A stretch of 64,000 bases of DNA from Marinobacter manganoxydans MnI7-9 (GCF_000235625.1 NZ_AGTR01000081.1:1-64000), one strand, 5' to 3'; positions 1 through 9,524 are shown, numbered from the stretch's first letter. Translations and numbers: made by a program. The notes: generated from the sequence alone by a model not told the origin.

Positions 1-140
1 TCCGGGGTCTCTGCACGAGCTTTGGCAACGCCGTCTGCGCCGTTGTCAGCTGTAAGCACCTCGTGCTTATGCTTTTCCAGGATCGTGGAGATTTTCTTAA
101 CCTCGGTAGGGGAATCGTCAACAATAAGAATGCGGGCCAT
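1..140 (-). CDS. pilH: Twitching motility response regulator PilH (partial, C-terminus off the left edge)
   Basis: Only the first ~46 codons are present, reading leftward from the ATG at 138-140. The visible protein begins MARILIVDDSPTEVKKIS, the opening beta-strand and acidic pair of a CheY-like receiver domain; the phosphoacceptor aspartate lies beyond the edge. It starts 32 bases after the pilG stop on the same strand, the pilG-pilH order of the Pseudomonas Pil-Chp chemosensory operon, where PilH acts with PilG downstream of the ChpA kinase to control type IV pilus extension and retraction. The assignment rests on the N-terminal residues and this neighbour. Confidence 0.85.
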   Translation of the reverse strand, partial: MARILIVDDSPTEVKKISTILEKHKHEVLTADNGADGVAKARAETP

Positions 141-172
141 GGTTTCCTCGATGGTTCTTGGGGGCAGCAGGT

Positions 173-565
173 TTACTGTTCCGCCTGTGGAACATACTGG
201 CGGATGGTATTGAGCAGCTCATCCTTACTGAACGGTTTGGTCAGATACTGGTCCGAGCCGACGATGCGGCCCTTGGCCTTGTCGAACAGACCGTCCTTGC
301 TGGAGAGCATGATAACCGGCGTCTTTTTGAAGGAGGAATTGTTCTTGATAAGTGCGCAGGTCTGGTAGCCGTCCAGGCGGGGCATCATGATATCGACAAA
401 AATGATGTCCGGCTGGGAATCGGCAATCTTGGCAAGAGCGTCAAAGCCGTCAGTCGCGGTGATGACCTCACAGCCGACCTTTTTCAGAAGGGTTTCTGCG
501 GTGCGACGTATGGTTTTACTGTCGTCGATCACCATGATCTTCAAGTTCTCGAAGTTGTCATCCAT
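173..565 (-). CDS. pilG: Twitching motility response regulator PilG
   Basis: A 130-residue single-domain CheY-like receiver. The acidic pair is D14-D15, the expected phosphoacceptor is D58 in FVDIMMPRLDG, and the conserved lysine is in the YLTKPF motif near the C-terminus. There is no output domain, as expected for PilG, which receives phosphate from ChpA and promotes pilus extension at the inner membrane. It is the first gene of a leftward operon with pilH. The adjacent rightward gshB matches the Pseudomonas layout. The 297 bases between pilG and gshB must hold divergent promoters and show no convincing gene. Confidence 0.93.
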   Translation of the reverse strand: MDDNFENLKIMVIDDSKTIRRTAETLLKKVGCEVITATDGFDALAKIADSQPDIIFVDIMMPRLDGYQTCALIKNNSSFKKTPVIMLSSKDGLFDKAKGRIVGSDQYLTKPFSKDELLNTIRQYVPQAEQ

Positions 566-862
566 TGTCCAACTGCCTTGCGCTCAGCGACTGTCGTTAT
601 TTTAAAACGGGGGTTTTAACACAAACCTTAAGGTTCTTCTATAAACCCCGCTCATTTATAGATTATCAATGGCCGGATAAAAAGTATTAGTTTGTGACCA
701 AATGTACTACTGCCCGCAACGTCACGTAACTGACTGAGGATTTCTCCGGATGCATTTGCAGTTCGGGTACAATACCATCTGATTTCAAAGCATAGCACTT
801 AATGTCTGGTCCGCTCTGCAGACCGGTTCGTGTTTTTAACCCTCAGGAGTGCAGGAACGCCC

Positions 863-1816
863 ATGACCGTCAGACTCGGGATCGTGATGGATCCGATTGA
901 AGATATCCACTTCAAGAAAGACAGCTCACTGGCCATGTTGCTGGCTGCCCAGAAACGCGGTTGGGAAATCGAGTACATGGAGCTCCCCGACCTGTACCTG
1001 GACGGTGGCCGTGCCATGGCGCACACCCGTGACCTGACGGTCCACATGGACCCCGAGAACTGGTACAGCTTTGGTCCGAGCCAGGACCGGGCGCTGGGCG
1101 ATCTGGATGTCATCCTTATGCGCAAGGATCCGCCGGTGGACCGGGAGTTCCTGATGGCCACCTATATACTGGAATCGGCCGAGCAGCAGGGCGCGCTGGT
1201 GGTCAATCCGGCGTCCACCCTTCGCGACTGTAACGAGAAGCTGTTTGCCACCCAGTTCGAGGACCTGACACCACCGCTACTGGTCAGCCGTTCGGCAAGC
1301 CGGTTCCGCGAGTTCTATGCCAAACACGGCGACGTCATCATGAAACCGGTGGACGGCATGGGCGGGCATTCGATCTTCCGCATCCGGGAAAACGATTTCA
1401 ACCTGGGGGTCATTATCGAAACCCTCACCAACTATGGCACCCATCAGGCCATGGCCCAGAAGTACATCCCGGAAATCAGCGATGGTGACAAGCGTATCCT
1501 GCTGATCGACGGTGAGCCGGTACCCTATTCCCTTGCGAGAATACCCTCCCACGGCGAGAATCGGGGCAACCTTGCCGCTGGCGGCCGGGGTGAAGGTCGC
1601 GAGCTGACCGCCCGGGATCGGGAAATCTGCGAACGCGTTGCACCGGTGATTAAAGAGAAAGGGCTCATTTTTGTCGGCCTGGATGTGATCGGCGACTATC
1701 TTACCGAAATCAATGTCACCAGCCCGACCTGTATCCGGGAACTCGATGCGGCCTTCGGGATCGATATTGGCGGCCTCTTGATGGAGGCGATTGCAAAACG
1801 CCTGGATCAGGCATAA
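863..1816 (+). CDS. gshB: Glutathione synthetase
   Basis: A 317-residue ATP-grasp enzyme that joins glycine to gamma-glutamylcysteine in the last step of glutathione synthesis in the cytoplasm. Its start (MTVRLGIVMDPIEDI) and the blocks VILMRKDPPVDREF, RDCNEKLF, KPVDGMGG, NLAAGGRGE and EINVTSPTCIRE are family signatures across its length, and its size is typical. The ATG at 863 is preferred because AGGAG lies about 12 bases upstream; an in-frame GTG at 830 would add 11 residues unlike the family. It is followed 48 bases later by the tonB-like gene. Confidence 0.96.
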   Translation: MTVRLGIVMDPIEDIHFKKDSSLAMLLAAQKRGWEIEYMELPDLYLDGGRAMAHTRDLTVHMDPENWYSFGPSQDRALGDLDVILMRKDPPVDREFLMATYILESAEQQGALVVNPASTLRDCNEKLFATQFEDLTPPLLVSRSASRFREFYAKHGDVIMKPVDGMGGHSIFRIRENDFNLGVIIETLTNYGTHQAMAQKYIPEISDGDKRILLIDGEPVPYSLARIPSHGENRGNLAAGGRGEGRELTARDREICERVAPVIKEKGLIFVGLDVIGDYLTEINVTSPTCIRELDAAFGIDIGGLLMEAIAKRLDQA

Positions 1817-1864
1817 TCCGGTGTTGGCAACCGGGCAGGTTTAACGACAGGATCCGTATCAGGA

Positions 1865-2731
1865 ATGGCAGTTCAGGTAAGCGACTTCGACCGGTTTTCC
1901 TTCACCCTCTTTATGGCGCTGGCGGTGCACGCCATTGTGGTGCTGGGAATTACCTTTGCGCCCGAACCGCCCCGTTCCTCGGCCCAGACCATGGAAATCA
2001 CCCTGTCCCAGTTTGACGACGAGGACGCCCCGGAGAAAGCGGACTTTCTGGCCCAGACCAGCCAGAAGGGCAGCGGTACCCAGGAAGAGGTTCGGGAAAT
2101 GACCACGCCTCAACCGGCAGAAGTCAGCCAGCCTGAGGTGGCTCAGGTTCAGCCCGAGCCGCAGGCCCAGACCGAACCCCAGCCGCGTCAGGAAAAACAG
2201 GTGGTGCAGACCGAGAGTGCGTCCGCTCAGAAGGTTCAACAGCCTGAGGAGCGTACCAGGCCGGAAGAGGAGCCTCTGCCGGTGCGGGAGAAACAGAGCC
2301 TGATGGAGCGCAGCCTCGAGATTGCCAGCCTGGAAGCCCGCTTCGATGCCCAGCAGCAGGCCTATGCCCGCAAACCCAGGGTAATGCGCGTTACCGCCGC
2401 GTCCACGCTCAAGTCCACCAACGCCTGGTATGTCCAGAACTGGGTGAGCAAGGTAACCCGGGTGGGCAATATCAATTACCCGACCGAGGCGCGCAATGCC
2501 GGAATCTATGGCACACTGAGAATGCTGGTGTCGCTGAAGAAAGACGGCACCATTAAAGAGGTGGCGATCCTGCAGTCTTCCGGCAGCACCGTCCTGGATG
2601 ATGCTGCCATCCGTATAGTCAGGATGGCCTCGCCTTTTGCACCATTTCCGGACGAAATGCGGAAAGAGGTGGATGAACTTGAAATCATACGTACCTGGTC
2701 CTTCCAGCGTCGGGGGCTGACATCCGGATGA
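1865..2731 (+). CDS. tonB: TonB family energy-transducing protein (TonB3-like)
   Basis: A 288-residue protein with an N-terminal membrane anchor (about residues 10-32), a long Pro/Glu/Gln-rich spacer (about 45-150) and a C-terminal TonB domain (about 195-285) containing YPTEARNAGIYGTLRM. TonB proteins carry proton-motive-force energy from ExbB/ExbD to outer-membrane receptors, but no exbB or exbD is nearby. It occupies the place of P. aeruginosa tonB3, between gshB and yqgE; tonB3 is needed there for normal twitching motility, which fits pilG/pilH close by. Its stop overlaps the yqgE start (ATGA). The twitching role is inferred from position. Confidence 0.85.
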   Translation: MAVQVSDFDRFSFTLFMALAVHAIVVLGITFAPEPPRSSAQTMEITLSQFDDEDAPEKADFLAQTSQKGSGTQEEVREMTTPQPAEVSQPEVAQVQPEPQAQTEPQPRQEKQVVQTESASAQKVQQPEERTRPEEEPLPVREKQSLMERSLEIASLEARFDAQQQAYARKPRVMRVTAASTLKSTNAWYVQNWVSKVTRVGNINYPTEARNAGIYGTLRMLVSLKKDGTIKEVAILQSSGSTVLDDAAIRIVRMASPFAPFPDEMRKEVDELEIIRTWSFQRRGLTSG

Positions 2732-3294
2732 CAGCATCAAAACACTCTCCCCATAGCTTGCGCCACCAGTTCCTGGTGGCATCGCCCTATCTCGCTGATC
2801 CCCGTTTCCATGGCGGCGTGATCTACATTTGCGAGCATTCCGACGACGGTGCCCTGGGGTTAATGATCAATCAGCCGCTGGACATCCACCTTGGTGAAAT
2901 CCTGGAGCAACTGGACCTGCCAGGCGGCGAGCTGGATCTGCCGGTATTCAGCGGTGGTCCGGTGCAGCCGGAACGCGGCTTTGTGCTGCATCCCCCAGGC
3001 ACTAGCTGGCAGAACACGGCGAAGGTCACCGACGATGTTCTGCTGACCACATCCCGCGACGTATTGGCAGGCATTGGTCGTGGCGAAGGTCCCGACGAGT
3101 ACCTGGTGGCATTGGGCTATTCCGGCTGGAGCGAAGGGCAACTGGAAGAGGAGCTGGGCAGCAACGCCTGGCTCACCTGTCCGGCCAACACCGACATCCT
3201 GTTCCGTACTCCCTGGGAAGAACGCTACAAGGCGGTGCTGCAGCTGATCGGCATTGATCTCAATCAGCTCAGCGAATCGGTCGGTCATGCCTGA
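2728..3294 (+). CDS. yqgE: YqgE/AlgH family protein (UPF0301)
   Basis: A 188-residue cytoplasmic protein of the YqgE/AlgH family. Family hallmarks seen are LVASPYLADPRFHGGVIYICEH, GALGLMINQPL, FSGGPVQPERGFVLH, ALGYSGWSEGQLEEEL and NAWL. The biochemical role is unresolved; in Pseudomonas the AlgH name comes from an association with alginate regulation. The start overlaps the tonB stop (ATGA at 2728), and its own end overlaps the ruvX start by 8 bases, so the three genes are probably translationally coupled. Confidence 0.93.
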   Translation: MTASKHSPHSLRHQFLVASPYLADPRFHGGVIYICEHSDDGALGLMINQPLDIHLGEILEQLDLPGGELDLPVFSGGPVQPERGFVLHPPGTSWQNTAKVTDDVLLTTSRDVLAGIGRGEGPDEYLVALGYSGWSEGQLEEELGSNAWLTCPANTDILFRTPWEERYKAVLQLIGIDLNQLSESVGHA

Positions 3295-3709
3295 ACCGGC
3301 CAGCCGTCGCGTCATGGCGTTCGATTTTGGCACCCGCCGTATTGGCGTAGCGGTCGGTCAGGAGTTGCTTGGATCCGGCCAACCGGTGGCTCTGATTCCT
3401 GCCCGAGACGGTATCCCCGATTGGCAACAGATTGAGTCCCTGCTCGAGGAGTGGCGTCCGGACCTGGTCGTGGTCGGTTTGCCCCTCAACATGGACGACA
3501 CCGAAAACGATATGTGTGCCCGGGCGCGCAAATTCGGCAAGCGCCTGCATGGGCGCTACCACGTGCCGGTCGAGATGGTGGACGAGCGGCTCACCAGCTT
3601 CGAGGCCAAGGGTGAAGTGATGGCCGCCGGAGGCAGTCGTGATTTTGGTCGCCACGGAGTGGATGACCGGGCCGCGGTGCTGATCCTGGAAACCTTTTTT
3701 CAACAGTGA
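3287..3709 (+). CDS. ruvX: Putative pre-16S rRNA nuclease / Holliday junction resolvase-like RuvX (YqgF)
   Basis: A 140-residue RNase H-like fold protein. MAFDFGTRRIGVAVG carries the first catalytic aspartate, VVGLPLNMD the middle motif, and VDERLTS plus the C-terminal HGVDDRAAVLIL the remaining acidic residues. The family acts in pre-16S rRNA 5' end maturation and was earlier described as a resolvase. The ATG at 3287 was chosen because it overlaps the yqgE stop by 8 bases; an upstream in-frame ATG at 3254 would add 11 unrelated residues. pyrR follows 7 bases later. Confidence 0.93.
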   Translation: MPEPASRRVMAFDFGTRRIGVAVGQELLGSGQPVALIPARDGIPDWQQIESLLEEWRPDLVVVGLPLNMDDTENDMCARARKFGKRLHGRYHVPVEMVDERLTSFEAKGEVMAAGGSRDFGRHGVDDRAAVLILETFFQQ

Positions 3710-3716
3710 GGACCGA

Positions 3717-4226
3717 ATGACGGCATTGCTTGATATTGATCAGTTGCTTGACCAGATGGAAACCGGGCTGCGTCAGGCGCTCGAGCAACGGGGCGTGCAA
3801 TCCCCGGTCCTGATCGGTATACGGACCGGAGGCGTCTGGCTGGCCGACGTGCTGAGCAAACGCCTTGGCATCGAAGAGCCGTTCGGCGAACTGGACATCT
3901 CCTTCTACCGCGATGATTTCAGCCGCATCGGCCTGAATCCCCGGGTGAAACCCTCGAGTCTGCCCTTCGATACCGAAGGCCGTGACATCATCCTGATTGA
4001 CGATGTCATCATGAGCGGCCGGACGATCCGCGCCGCCATGAATGAGATCTTCGATTATGGCCGTCCAGCCAGTATCATACTGGCCACCCTGATTGACCTC
4101 GGTGCCCGGGAACTGCCCATCCAGCCGGATGTGGCTGGCAAGACAATGGCGTTGGAATCCCATCAACGCGTCAAACTGCGTGGCCCCGACCCGCTCCGTA
4201 TCGAGCTTCAGGAAGCCGGACAATAA
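3717..4226 (+). CDS. pyrR: Bifunctional pyr operon regulator / uracil phosphoribosyltransferase PyrR
   Basis: A 169-residue type I phosphoribosyltransferase. The PRPP-binding loop is IILIDDVIMSGRTIRAA, and the N-terminal half carries LIGIRTGGVWLA. In Bacillus PyrR is an RNA-binding attenuator of pyr genes and also makes UMP from uracil and PRPP. In Pseudomonas-type operons it precedes pyrB and pyrC', as here. A GAGG ribosome-binding site precedes the ATG. No clear PyrR-type attenuator was recognised in the short leader, so RNA-based regulation is unproven. Confidence 0.93.
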   Translation: MTALLDIDQLLDQMETGLRQALEQRGVQSPVLIGIRTGGVWLADVLSKRLGIEEPFGELDISFYRDDFSRIGLNPRVKPSSLPFDTEGRDIILIDDVIMSGRTIRAAMNEIFDYGRPASIILATLIDLGARELPIQPDVAGKTMALESHQRVKLRGPDPLRIELQEAGQ

Positions 4227-4253
4227 ACCTCCGAATCGGATAACAGGCGACCC

Positions 4254-5267
4254 ATGACCGCGAACGACTCTTCCCCGCACCACTTGCAGCTGACCCGGGA
4301 TGGTCAGTTGCGGCATTTCCTCACTCTCGACGGTCTGGATCGGGCGCTGCTGACCGACATCCTGGACACGGCGGACTCCTTTATCGAGGTCGGTGAGCGA
4401 ACCATCAAGAAAGTGCCACTGCTTCGCGGGCGAACCGTGGTAAACCTGTTTTTCGAGTCCAGCACCCGAACCCGCAGTACCTTTGAGCTGGCGGCCAAGC
4501 GCCTCTCTGCGGATGTGCTCAACCTGGATATCAGCACCTCGGCCACCTCCAAAGGCGAATCCCTGTCTGACACGCTGCTCAACCTGGAAGCCATGGCCAG
4601 CGACATGTTCGTGGTCCGGCACTCCCAGAGTGGTGCGCCGCATTTTATTGCCGAGAGCGTGACGCCCGGCGTCGCCATCATCAACGCTGGTGATGGTCGC
4701 CACGCTCACCCGACGCAGGCCATGCTGGATATGCTGACGATTCGCCAGCACAAGGGGCGTTTCGAGGGCCTCAAAGTCGCTATCGTTGGCGACGTGCTGC
4801 ACTCCCGAGTGGCCCGCTCCCAGATCCGGGCTCTCAACGAGCTGGGTGCGGAGGAAGTTCGCGTCATTGCCCCGGGAACCCTGCTTCCCAAAGACGTGGA
4901 AAGCCTCGGCTGCACGGTGGAATACGACATGACCCGCGGGATGAAGGATCTGGATGTGGTCATCATGCTGCGACTGCAGAAAGAGCGGATGGAAGGCGCA
5001 TTGCTGCCCAGCGAGCGCGAGTTCTACCGGCTCTACGGCCTGAACCAGCAAAAACTGGCGTTGGCCCATCCGGAATGCATCGTTATGCACCCGGGGCCGA
5101 TCAATCGGGGCGTTGAAATCGAATCGGCGGTTGCCGACGGACCACAGTCGGTCATTCTGAACCAGGTGACCAACGGCATCGCCATCCGGATGGCGGTCAT
5201 GTCCATGGCCATGGGTGGCCAGGTTTCAGAACGGCAGCAGAAATTGAGTGAGAGGGGCCAGGCATGA
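4254..5267 (+). CDS. pyrB: Aspartate carbamoyltransferase catalytic subunit
   Basis: A 337-residue enzyme that condenses carbamoyl phosphate with aspartate, the committed step of pyrimidine synthesis. The carbamoyl-phosphate loop is [19 protein letters not shown], followed by SKGES, the [12 protein letters not shown] motif and [13 protein letters not shown] near the C-terminus. The slightly extended N-terminus is typical of class A (Pseudomonas-type) ATCases, which assemble as dodecamers with a dihydroorotase-like partner. That partner follows immediately, its start overlapping the pyrB stop (ATGA at 5264). Confidence 0.97.
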   Translation: MTANDSSPHHLQLTRDGQLRHFLTLDGLDRALLTDILDTADSFIEVGERTIKKVPLLRGRTVVNLFFESSTRTRSTFELAAKRLSADVLNLDISTSATSKGESLSDTLLNLEAMASDMFVVRHSQSGAPHFIAESVTPGVAIINAGDGRHAHPTQAMLDMLTIRQHKGRFEGLKVAIVGDVLHSRVARSQIRALNELGAEEVRVIAPGTLLPKDVESLGCTVEYDMTRGMKDLDVVIMLRLQKERMEGALLPSEREFYRLYGLNQQKLALAHPECIVMHPGPINRGVEIESAVADGPQSVILNQVTNGIAIRMAVMSMAMGGQVSERQQKLSERGQA

Positions 5268-6568
5268 GCAGTGTCAACACATCCGGAACCAGCCTGAAGA
5301 TTACCGGAGGCCGACTGTTCGATGGTCAGGGCCCGGAGCAGCAGAATACCGCGCTGCTGATCCGGGATGGCCGTATTGCCGCGATGGGCGAAGCTGCCGC
5401 CCGGGCACAGGCCGACGAGACAATCAGTGCAGAGAACGCTGTCATAACGCCGGGGTTTGTCGATCTTTGCTGTAACCTCCGTGAGCCGGGCAATGGTCAG
5501 AAAGGCAATATTGCCTCGGAAACTCTCGCAGCGGCTCATGGCGGTTTCACGACGGTCTGCGCTTCGCCGGAAACCTCGCCGGTGAACGATTCCAGTGCCG
5601 TCACCCACCTGATCCGGGACGGCGCCGCCAGCCGGTCGCCGATCCGGGTGTTGCCCATTGGTGCCATCACCCGGGGTCTGGAGGGTGATTTGCTCAGCGA
5701 CATGGCGGGCCTGGCCTCGGCGGGTTGTGTCGCTGTGGGTAATGGCTCCCGGGGCGTGCGCAACGCCCGCATCTTGCGCCGCTGCATGGCCTACGCCCAG
5801 ACCTTTGGTTTGACGGTAATGTTCAGTCCCGAGAACCAGGCCCTGGCTGCCGACGGCTACGCCCACGATGGCCTGGTAACATCTCGCCTGGGCCTGCTCG
5901 GTATTCCGGAAGTGGCGGAAACCGCTGCGGTGATGGAAATGCTGTTGCTGGCGGAGGAGACCGGGGTACGGTTGCATCTGAGCCAGCTCTCCTGTGGTCG
6001 CAGTGTTGAAATGCTGGCTGAAGCCCGCCGCCGCGGCATTGCGGTAACCGCCGATGTGGCCATGCACCAGCTTGTGTTCACCGAGGAGGCCCTGGCCGGT
6101 TTCGACAGCCGCTTCCATGTTCGGCCTCCTCTGCGCGGCGAGGGTGATCGGAAGGGGTTGATAGCCGGTGTTCGGGACGGCGTGATTGATGCCATTGTCA
6201 GTCAGCATCAACCTCACGATACCGCCGCCAAGCAGGCGCCCATGGCAGCCACCGAGCCGGGACTGTCGAGCATTGAGAGTGTGCTGTCGCTGGGGCTGGA
6301 ACTGGTGGAGATGAATGAGCTGGCACTGCCTGATCTGATTCGCGCGCTGACCAACGGTCCGGCTTCCGCGCTGGGCAGAACAGCCCGCCTTGCCGAGGGT
6401 GAAATCGCTGATGTCTGTGTGTTTGATCCTGATGCCTTCTGGACACCGAACTCGAAAACACTGGTTTCAGCCGGTCGCCATGCGCCGGTGACCGATCGCG
6501 AACTGCCGGGTGTCGTCCGGCTCACTCTCAGTGAGGGTCGAAAGGCCTGGCCAAAGCCGGCAATCTGA
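5264..6568 (+). CDS. pyrX: Dihydroorotase-like non-catalytic subunit of aspartate carbamoyltransferase (PyrC')
   Basis: A 434-residue amidohydrolase-fold protein of the dihydroorotase family whose metal site is broken. Active enzymes have PGFxDLHxHLREPG; here residues 63-76 read [14 protein letters not shown], so the two metal-binding histidines are replaced by C69 and N71. In Pseudomonas an equivalent inactive PyrC' is structural and is needed to assemble active ATCase with PyrB. The overlap with pyrB fits stoichiometric co-translation. A functional dihydroorotase must therefore be encoded outside this window. No terminator is obvious in the 212 bases after it. Confidence 0.92.
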   Translation: MSSVNTSGTSLKITGGRLFDGQGPEQQNTALLIRDGRIAAMGEAAARAQADETISAENAVITPGFVDLCCNLREPGNGQKGNIASETLAAAHGGFTTVCASPETSPVNDSSAVTHLIRDGAASRSPIRVLPIGAITRGLEGDLLSDMAGLASAGCVAVGNGSRGVRNARILRRCMAYAQTFGLTVMFSPENQALAADGYAHDGLVTSRLGLLGIPEVAETAAVMEMLLLAEETGVRLHLSQLSCGRSVEMLAEARRRGIAVTADVAMHQLVFTEEALAGFDSRFHVRPPLRGEGDRKGLIAGVRDGVIDAIVSQHQPHDTAAKQAPMAATEPGLSSIESVLSLGLELVEMNELALPDLIRALTNGPASALGRTARLAEGEIADVCVFDPDAFWTPNSKTLVSAGRHAPVTDRELPGVVRLTLSEGRKAWPKPAI

Positions 6569-6780
6569 ATCCGGCTCAGGCGACAAAGTGCGGCAGGGGT
6601 TGCGGAACCTCTGTCGACACCATCACAGAATCCTCCCTTTTTGCTGAAAAACCCTTGATGGCAGGCACCTGTGCCAACGTATTCTTGTAGCCGTCGCCCT
6701 ATGGTCGACCAAGGAAAGCGTGGCCTGACCGGTTCATTTTCACAGACCGGCGCCCGACAATAATAATCAGGAGTCATCCC

Positions 6781-7824
6781 GTGAAATCAGCAAACCTCCC
6801 CCAGCGGGTAGCTTTGGCAACTGCCCTCTGTGCCAGTCTGGTATTCCCCTCGATGGGGCAGGCACAGGCGCAGGCGCAGAACGAGCCTCTGGAACGCAGC
6901 TTTTGCGTTTTTGACCCGGTTGGTGCCAATGGTCCCCTGTTTGCCATCACCAAAACCTTCCAGCCGGTTGCCCTGAAAAACGGCATCAAGCTGGACCTTC
7001 GCGCCTACACCGATGAGAAGGTGGCCGCCGAGGACTTCAAGGCGGGCCAGTGCGACGCCGTGCTGCTTACTGGCACCCGGGCCCGGGAATTCAACAAGTT
7101 CACGGGCAGCCTTGAAGCCATGGGCGCAGTGCCCGGCGAAGAGGAAATGCGGCTGCTGTACAACACCCTCAGCCAGCCCAAAGCCCGGCCGTTCCTGATT
7201 GATGGTCCCTACGAGGTTGCCGGTGTATTCCCCGGGGGCGCCATTTACCTCCACACCCGGGACCGCAACATCGATTCTGTTGAGAAACTGCAGGGCAAAC
7301 GGATTGCAACCCTCGATTACGATCAGGCATCCGTGCGGATGGTTCGCCATGTGGGGGCATCTGTGGTGGGGTCCAATTCCGCCAACTTTGCCGGCAAGTT
7401 CAACAACGGTAGCGTGGACCTGGCCTATGCTCCGGCCGTCGCCTACACACCACTGGAACTTTACAAGGGCGTTCAGCCCAACGGTGCGGTGGTCAAATAT
7501 GCCCTCGGGTATATGAATTTCCAGGTAATCATCCACCGTGACCGGTTCCCGGATTCCGCCGGCCAGATGGTGCGTGACCAGGCCATCAAACGCATAGACG
7601 AGGCCTACGAGATTATTGCCCAGGCAGAGGCTGAAATTCCGGAAGACGTCTGGATGCAGCTGCCCCAGGAAGACACCGCTGAATACGACAAGATGCTGCG
7701 CAAGGTGCGTCTCTCGTTGCTGGAGGACGGTGTATACGATGAGCGGGCTATCAAGTTGATGAAAGCGATTCGGTGCCGGGTAGATGCCACTCGCTCTGAG
7801 TGTGCTTCCGTCGCCGGAACCTGA
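6781..7824 (+). CDS. Periplasmic TRAP-like solute-binding protein (putative)
   Basis: A 347-residue secreted protein with a clear signal peptide, probably cut after AQAQAQ near residue 33. The mature part has the look of a periplasmic binding protein: a GKRIATLDYDQASVRM block similar to the VEKLQGKRI segment of TRAP and TAXI receptors, and several cysteines, including a pair near the C-terminus. GTG at 6781 is the start, with AGGAG nine bases upstream. The ligand cannot be read from the sequence. The TatT-like lipoprotein and TRAP permease genes about 600 bases downstream suggest a shared transport role, although an oppositely oriented HU gene separates them. Confidence 0.65.
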   Translation: MKSANLPQRVALATALCASLVFPSMGQAQAQAQNEPLERSFCVFDPVGANGPLFAITKTFQPVALKNGIKLDLRAYTDEKVAAEDFKAGQCDAVLLTGTRAREFNKFTGSLEAMGAVPGEEEMRLLYNTLSQPKARPFLIDGPYEVAGVFPGGAIYLHTRDRNIDSVEKLQGKRIATLDYDQASVRMVRHVGASVVGSNSANFAGKFNNGSVDLAYAPAVAYTPLELYKGVQPNGAVVKYALGYMNFQVIIHRDRFPDSAGQMVRDQAIKRIDEAYEIIAQAEAEIPEDVWMQLPQEDTAEYDKMLRKVRLSLLEDGVYDERAIKLMKAIRCRVDATRSECASVAGT

Positions 7825-7837
7825 ACCAGGGGTAAAG

Positions 7838-7859
7838 CAGGCCCGCAGCTGCGGGCCTG
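7838..7859. terminator. GC-rich perfect palindrome between convergent genes, likely bidirectional terminator
   Basis: A perfect 22-base palindrome (two 11-base arms, CAGGCCCGCAG and its complement) lies between the ends of the solute-binding protein gene and the hup gene. On the minus strand it is followed by a weak T-containing stretch. The position between convergent stops argues for transcription termination, though neither side has a strong T-tract. Confidence 0.55.
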
Positions 7860-7866
7860 TGCCTGA

Positions 7867-8139
7867 CTAGCGGATTTCGTCTTTGAGCGCCTTGCCGGCC
7901 TTGAAGCCTACGGTTTTGCTGGCAGGGATGCGAATGGTCTCGCCGGTTTGCGGGTTTCGTCCATCACGCGCTTCGCGGCTGCGGATGTTGAAAGTGCCAA
8001 AGCCGATCAGGGTGACATCCTCGCCACGGGAGGCGGCGGCCGATACCTGGTCGGTAAATGCGGTAATCACTTCGCTGGCCTTTTCCCGGGTCAGCCCGGT
8101 GCGGTCGGCAATGGCCGCGGCGAGTTCAGGTTTGCGCAT
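7867..8139 (-). CDS. HU family DNA-binding protein
   Basis: A 90-residue histone-like protein. It has the N-terminal helical dimerisation part (MRKPELAAAIADRTGLTREKA), LIGFGTFNIRSREARDGRNPQTGE leading into the DNA-binding beta-arm, and the C-terminal KTVGFKAGKALK. HU dimers bend and compact DNA. An N-terminal MNK is usual in HupA/HupB; this MRK version is closer to extra HU copies, so no hupA/hupB letter is assigned. It reads leftward and is divergent from the TatT-like gene; the 294 bases between contain no gene. Confidence 0.93.
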   Translation of the reverse strand: MRKPELAAAIADRTGLTREKASEVITAFTDQVSAAASRGEDVTLIGFGTFNIRSREARDGRNPQTGETIRIPASKTVGFKAGKALKDEIR

Positions 8140-8433
8140 CGGATACTCCTTTTATTGTATTTCTGCGGGTTCGGTCTGTACTGGCCGGAATCACAACGAC
8201 TCTCGGTTGCTCCAATCTATAGCGGCTCGCGGCCCATTGTGCAAACCAAGGGGTGGCATAGGTGTGTGTAAATTGGCGTCATTTGCGGCATCGGTCGCAT
8301 AAAAACGGGGCCTCCTGCGCCACAATGCGTGCCTGGTTACAGACTGTAACAAACCGGTTTCTCCGCCAGAGTCCGGGCCGTGCGATTGCAGCAGGGCTGC
8401 ATCAGAACAAAAAACGCAAAAGGTGAAGAAGGT

Positions 8434-9498
8434 ATGACCCATTTCCGGAATCCCTCCCGCAAGTCGCCGTTTTCCGCGCGTCGAGTGCGTAACCTTGTGG
8501 CGGCTTTCACGGCCAGTTTGGTCCTTGGCGGCTGCAGCGCGGTGAATCACGTGATGTACAAGACCACCGGGGATGTGATGCAGGGCTTCTCCAGGGATCA
8601 CACGGTGCCTTTTCTGATGGAAAGCAACGATCTGGCCATGGGGTGCGCCATGAGCGAGGCGACTGCGCCACTGCTGATGTCCTTCGGCCGCGTTACCAAT
8701 GAGCCGGACCAGTTGGCGGTGATGCTCTACCTCAGTGCCGGCGGCTGCGCCGAAGAAGAGGCCAGGGAGCACGAGCTGGCCGCACTTGCCGCCCTGAATG
8801 CCATGAACGGCAATGAGGCCGAGGATGCCATGATCCAGCAGAAGCGCGCACATAGCGTTGCTGCCCGGCGCTATTACAAGGCCTGGCAGCACCACAATGC
8901 CCATTACGGCAATCCTGCCGATGGCGAATGCCCGGATTTTGATGACGACATGGACGAGTTCATCTACATGGCGGGTCTTCTTTCCGGCCTCCAGGCGCTT
9001 AATGCCCAGATTCAGTCCACCTCGTCCATTGGCGTACCGGCGAACGTTGGCTCCATTGCCGCCCGGGCCACAAGCTGCCTCGATAATGAAAAATGGTGGG
9101 GTGCGCCCATGGCATTGCGGGCAACGGTGTGGGCGATGATTCCGGGTGCCCAGCCCGAGGGTGAGAACGCGTTTGAACGGCTGGCCATCGCCGACGATCA
9201 GGGCGAGGTTGCGGGTGTGCGTTTGCCCCACGTGTTCCACGCCATCGCGGCCCTGAACAAGGGAGACGAAGCCATGGTCCGTTCGGTGATCCGGGATCAT
9301 GCCGAATCGATCGAGACTACGCCGGCCAATGAGCAGTGGCGGTTCGTGGACGCCATGGCCACCGATATGATCGTCGCGGTTTCTGACCGTCTCTGGGTTG
9401 AGAACACCGGGCACCGTACACCCATGGGGCAGCTGGGCAGCTTCTGGGATGACCAGGCGGAAGCCGTTGAAACCATGGATCTGGACGATCTGCTGTAA
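8434..9498 (+). CDS. Lipoprotein resembling the TatT component of TRAP transporters
   Basis: A 354-residue protein with a basic N-terminus, a hydrophobic stretch and a lipobox LGGC, so it is probably lipidated at about C32. The part after the lipobox (NHVMYKTTGDVMQGF, then repeated Ala/Leu/Glu-rich helices such as YLSAGGCAEEEAREHELAALAAL) resembles the helical-repeat TatT family that partners TRAP receptors. This is pattern recognition, not a verified match. ATG 8434 is preferred over GTG 8380 because the shorter form gives a normal signal sequence. The TRAP permease gene starts 26 bases downstream, so the two are very likely co-transcribed. Confidence 0.6.
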   Translation: MTHFRNPSRKSPFSARRVRNLVAAFTASLVLGGCSAVNHVMYKTTGDVMQGFSRDHTVPFLMESNDLAMGCAMSEATAPLLMSFGRVTNEPDQLAVMLYLSAGGCAEEEAREHELAALAALNAMNGNEAEDAMIQQKRAHSVAARRYYKAWQHHNAHYGNPADGECPDFDDDMDEFIYMAGLLSGLQALNAQIQSTSSIGVPANVGSIAARATSCLDNEKWWGAPMALRATVWAMIPGAQPEGENAFERLAIADDQGEVAGVRLPHVFHAIAALNKGDEAMVRSVIRDHAESIETTPANEQWRFVDAMATDMIVAVSDRLWVENTGHRTPMGQLGSFWDDQAEAVETMDLDDLL

Positions 9499-9524
9499 CC
9501 ACTCCCTATCCAGAGTAATCAGTT

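Noticed and set aside
3591-5090. Long open frame on the minus strand opposite pyrR and pyrB
   Set aside because: It lies wholly antisense to well-identified genes, has low-complexity His/Gln-rich composition and no ribosome-binding site; a by-product of GC-rich codon use.
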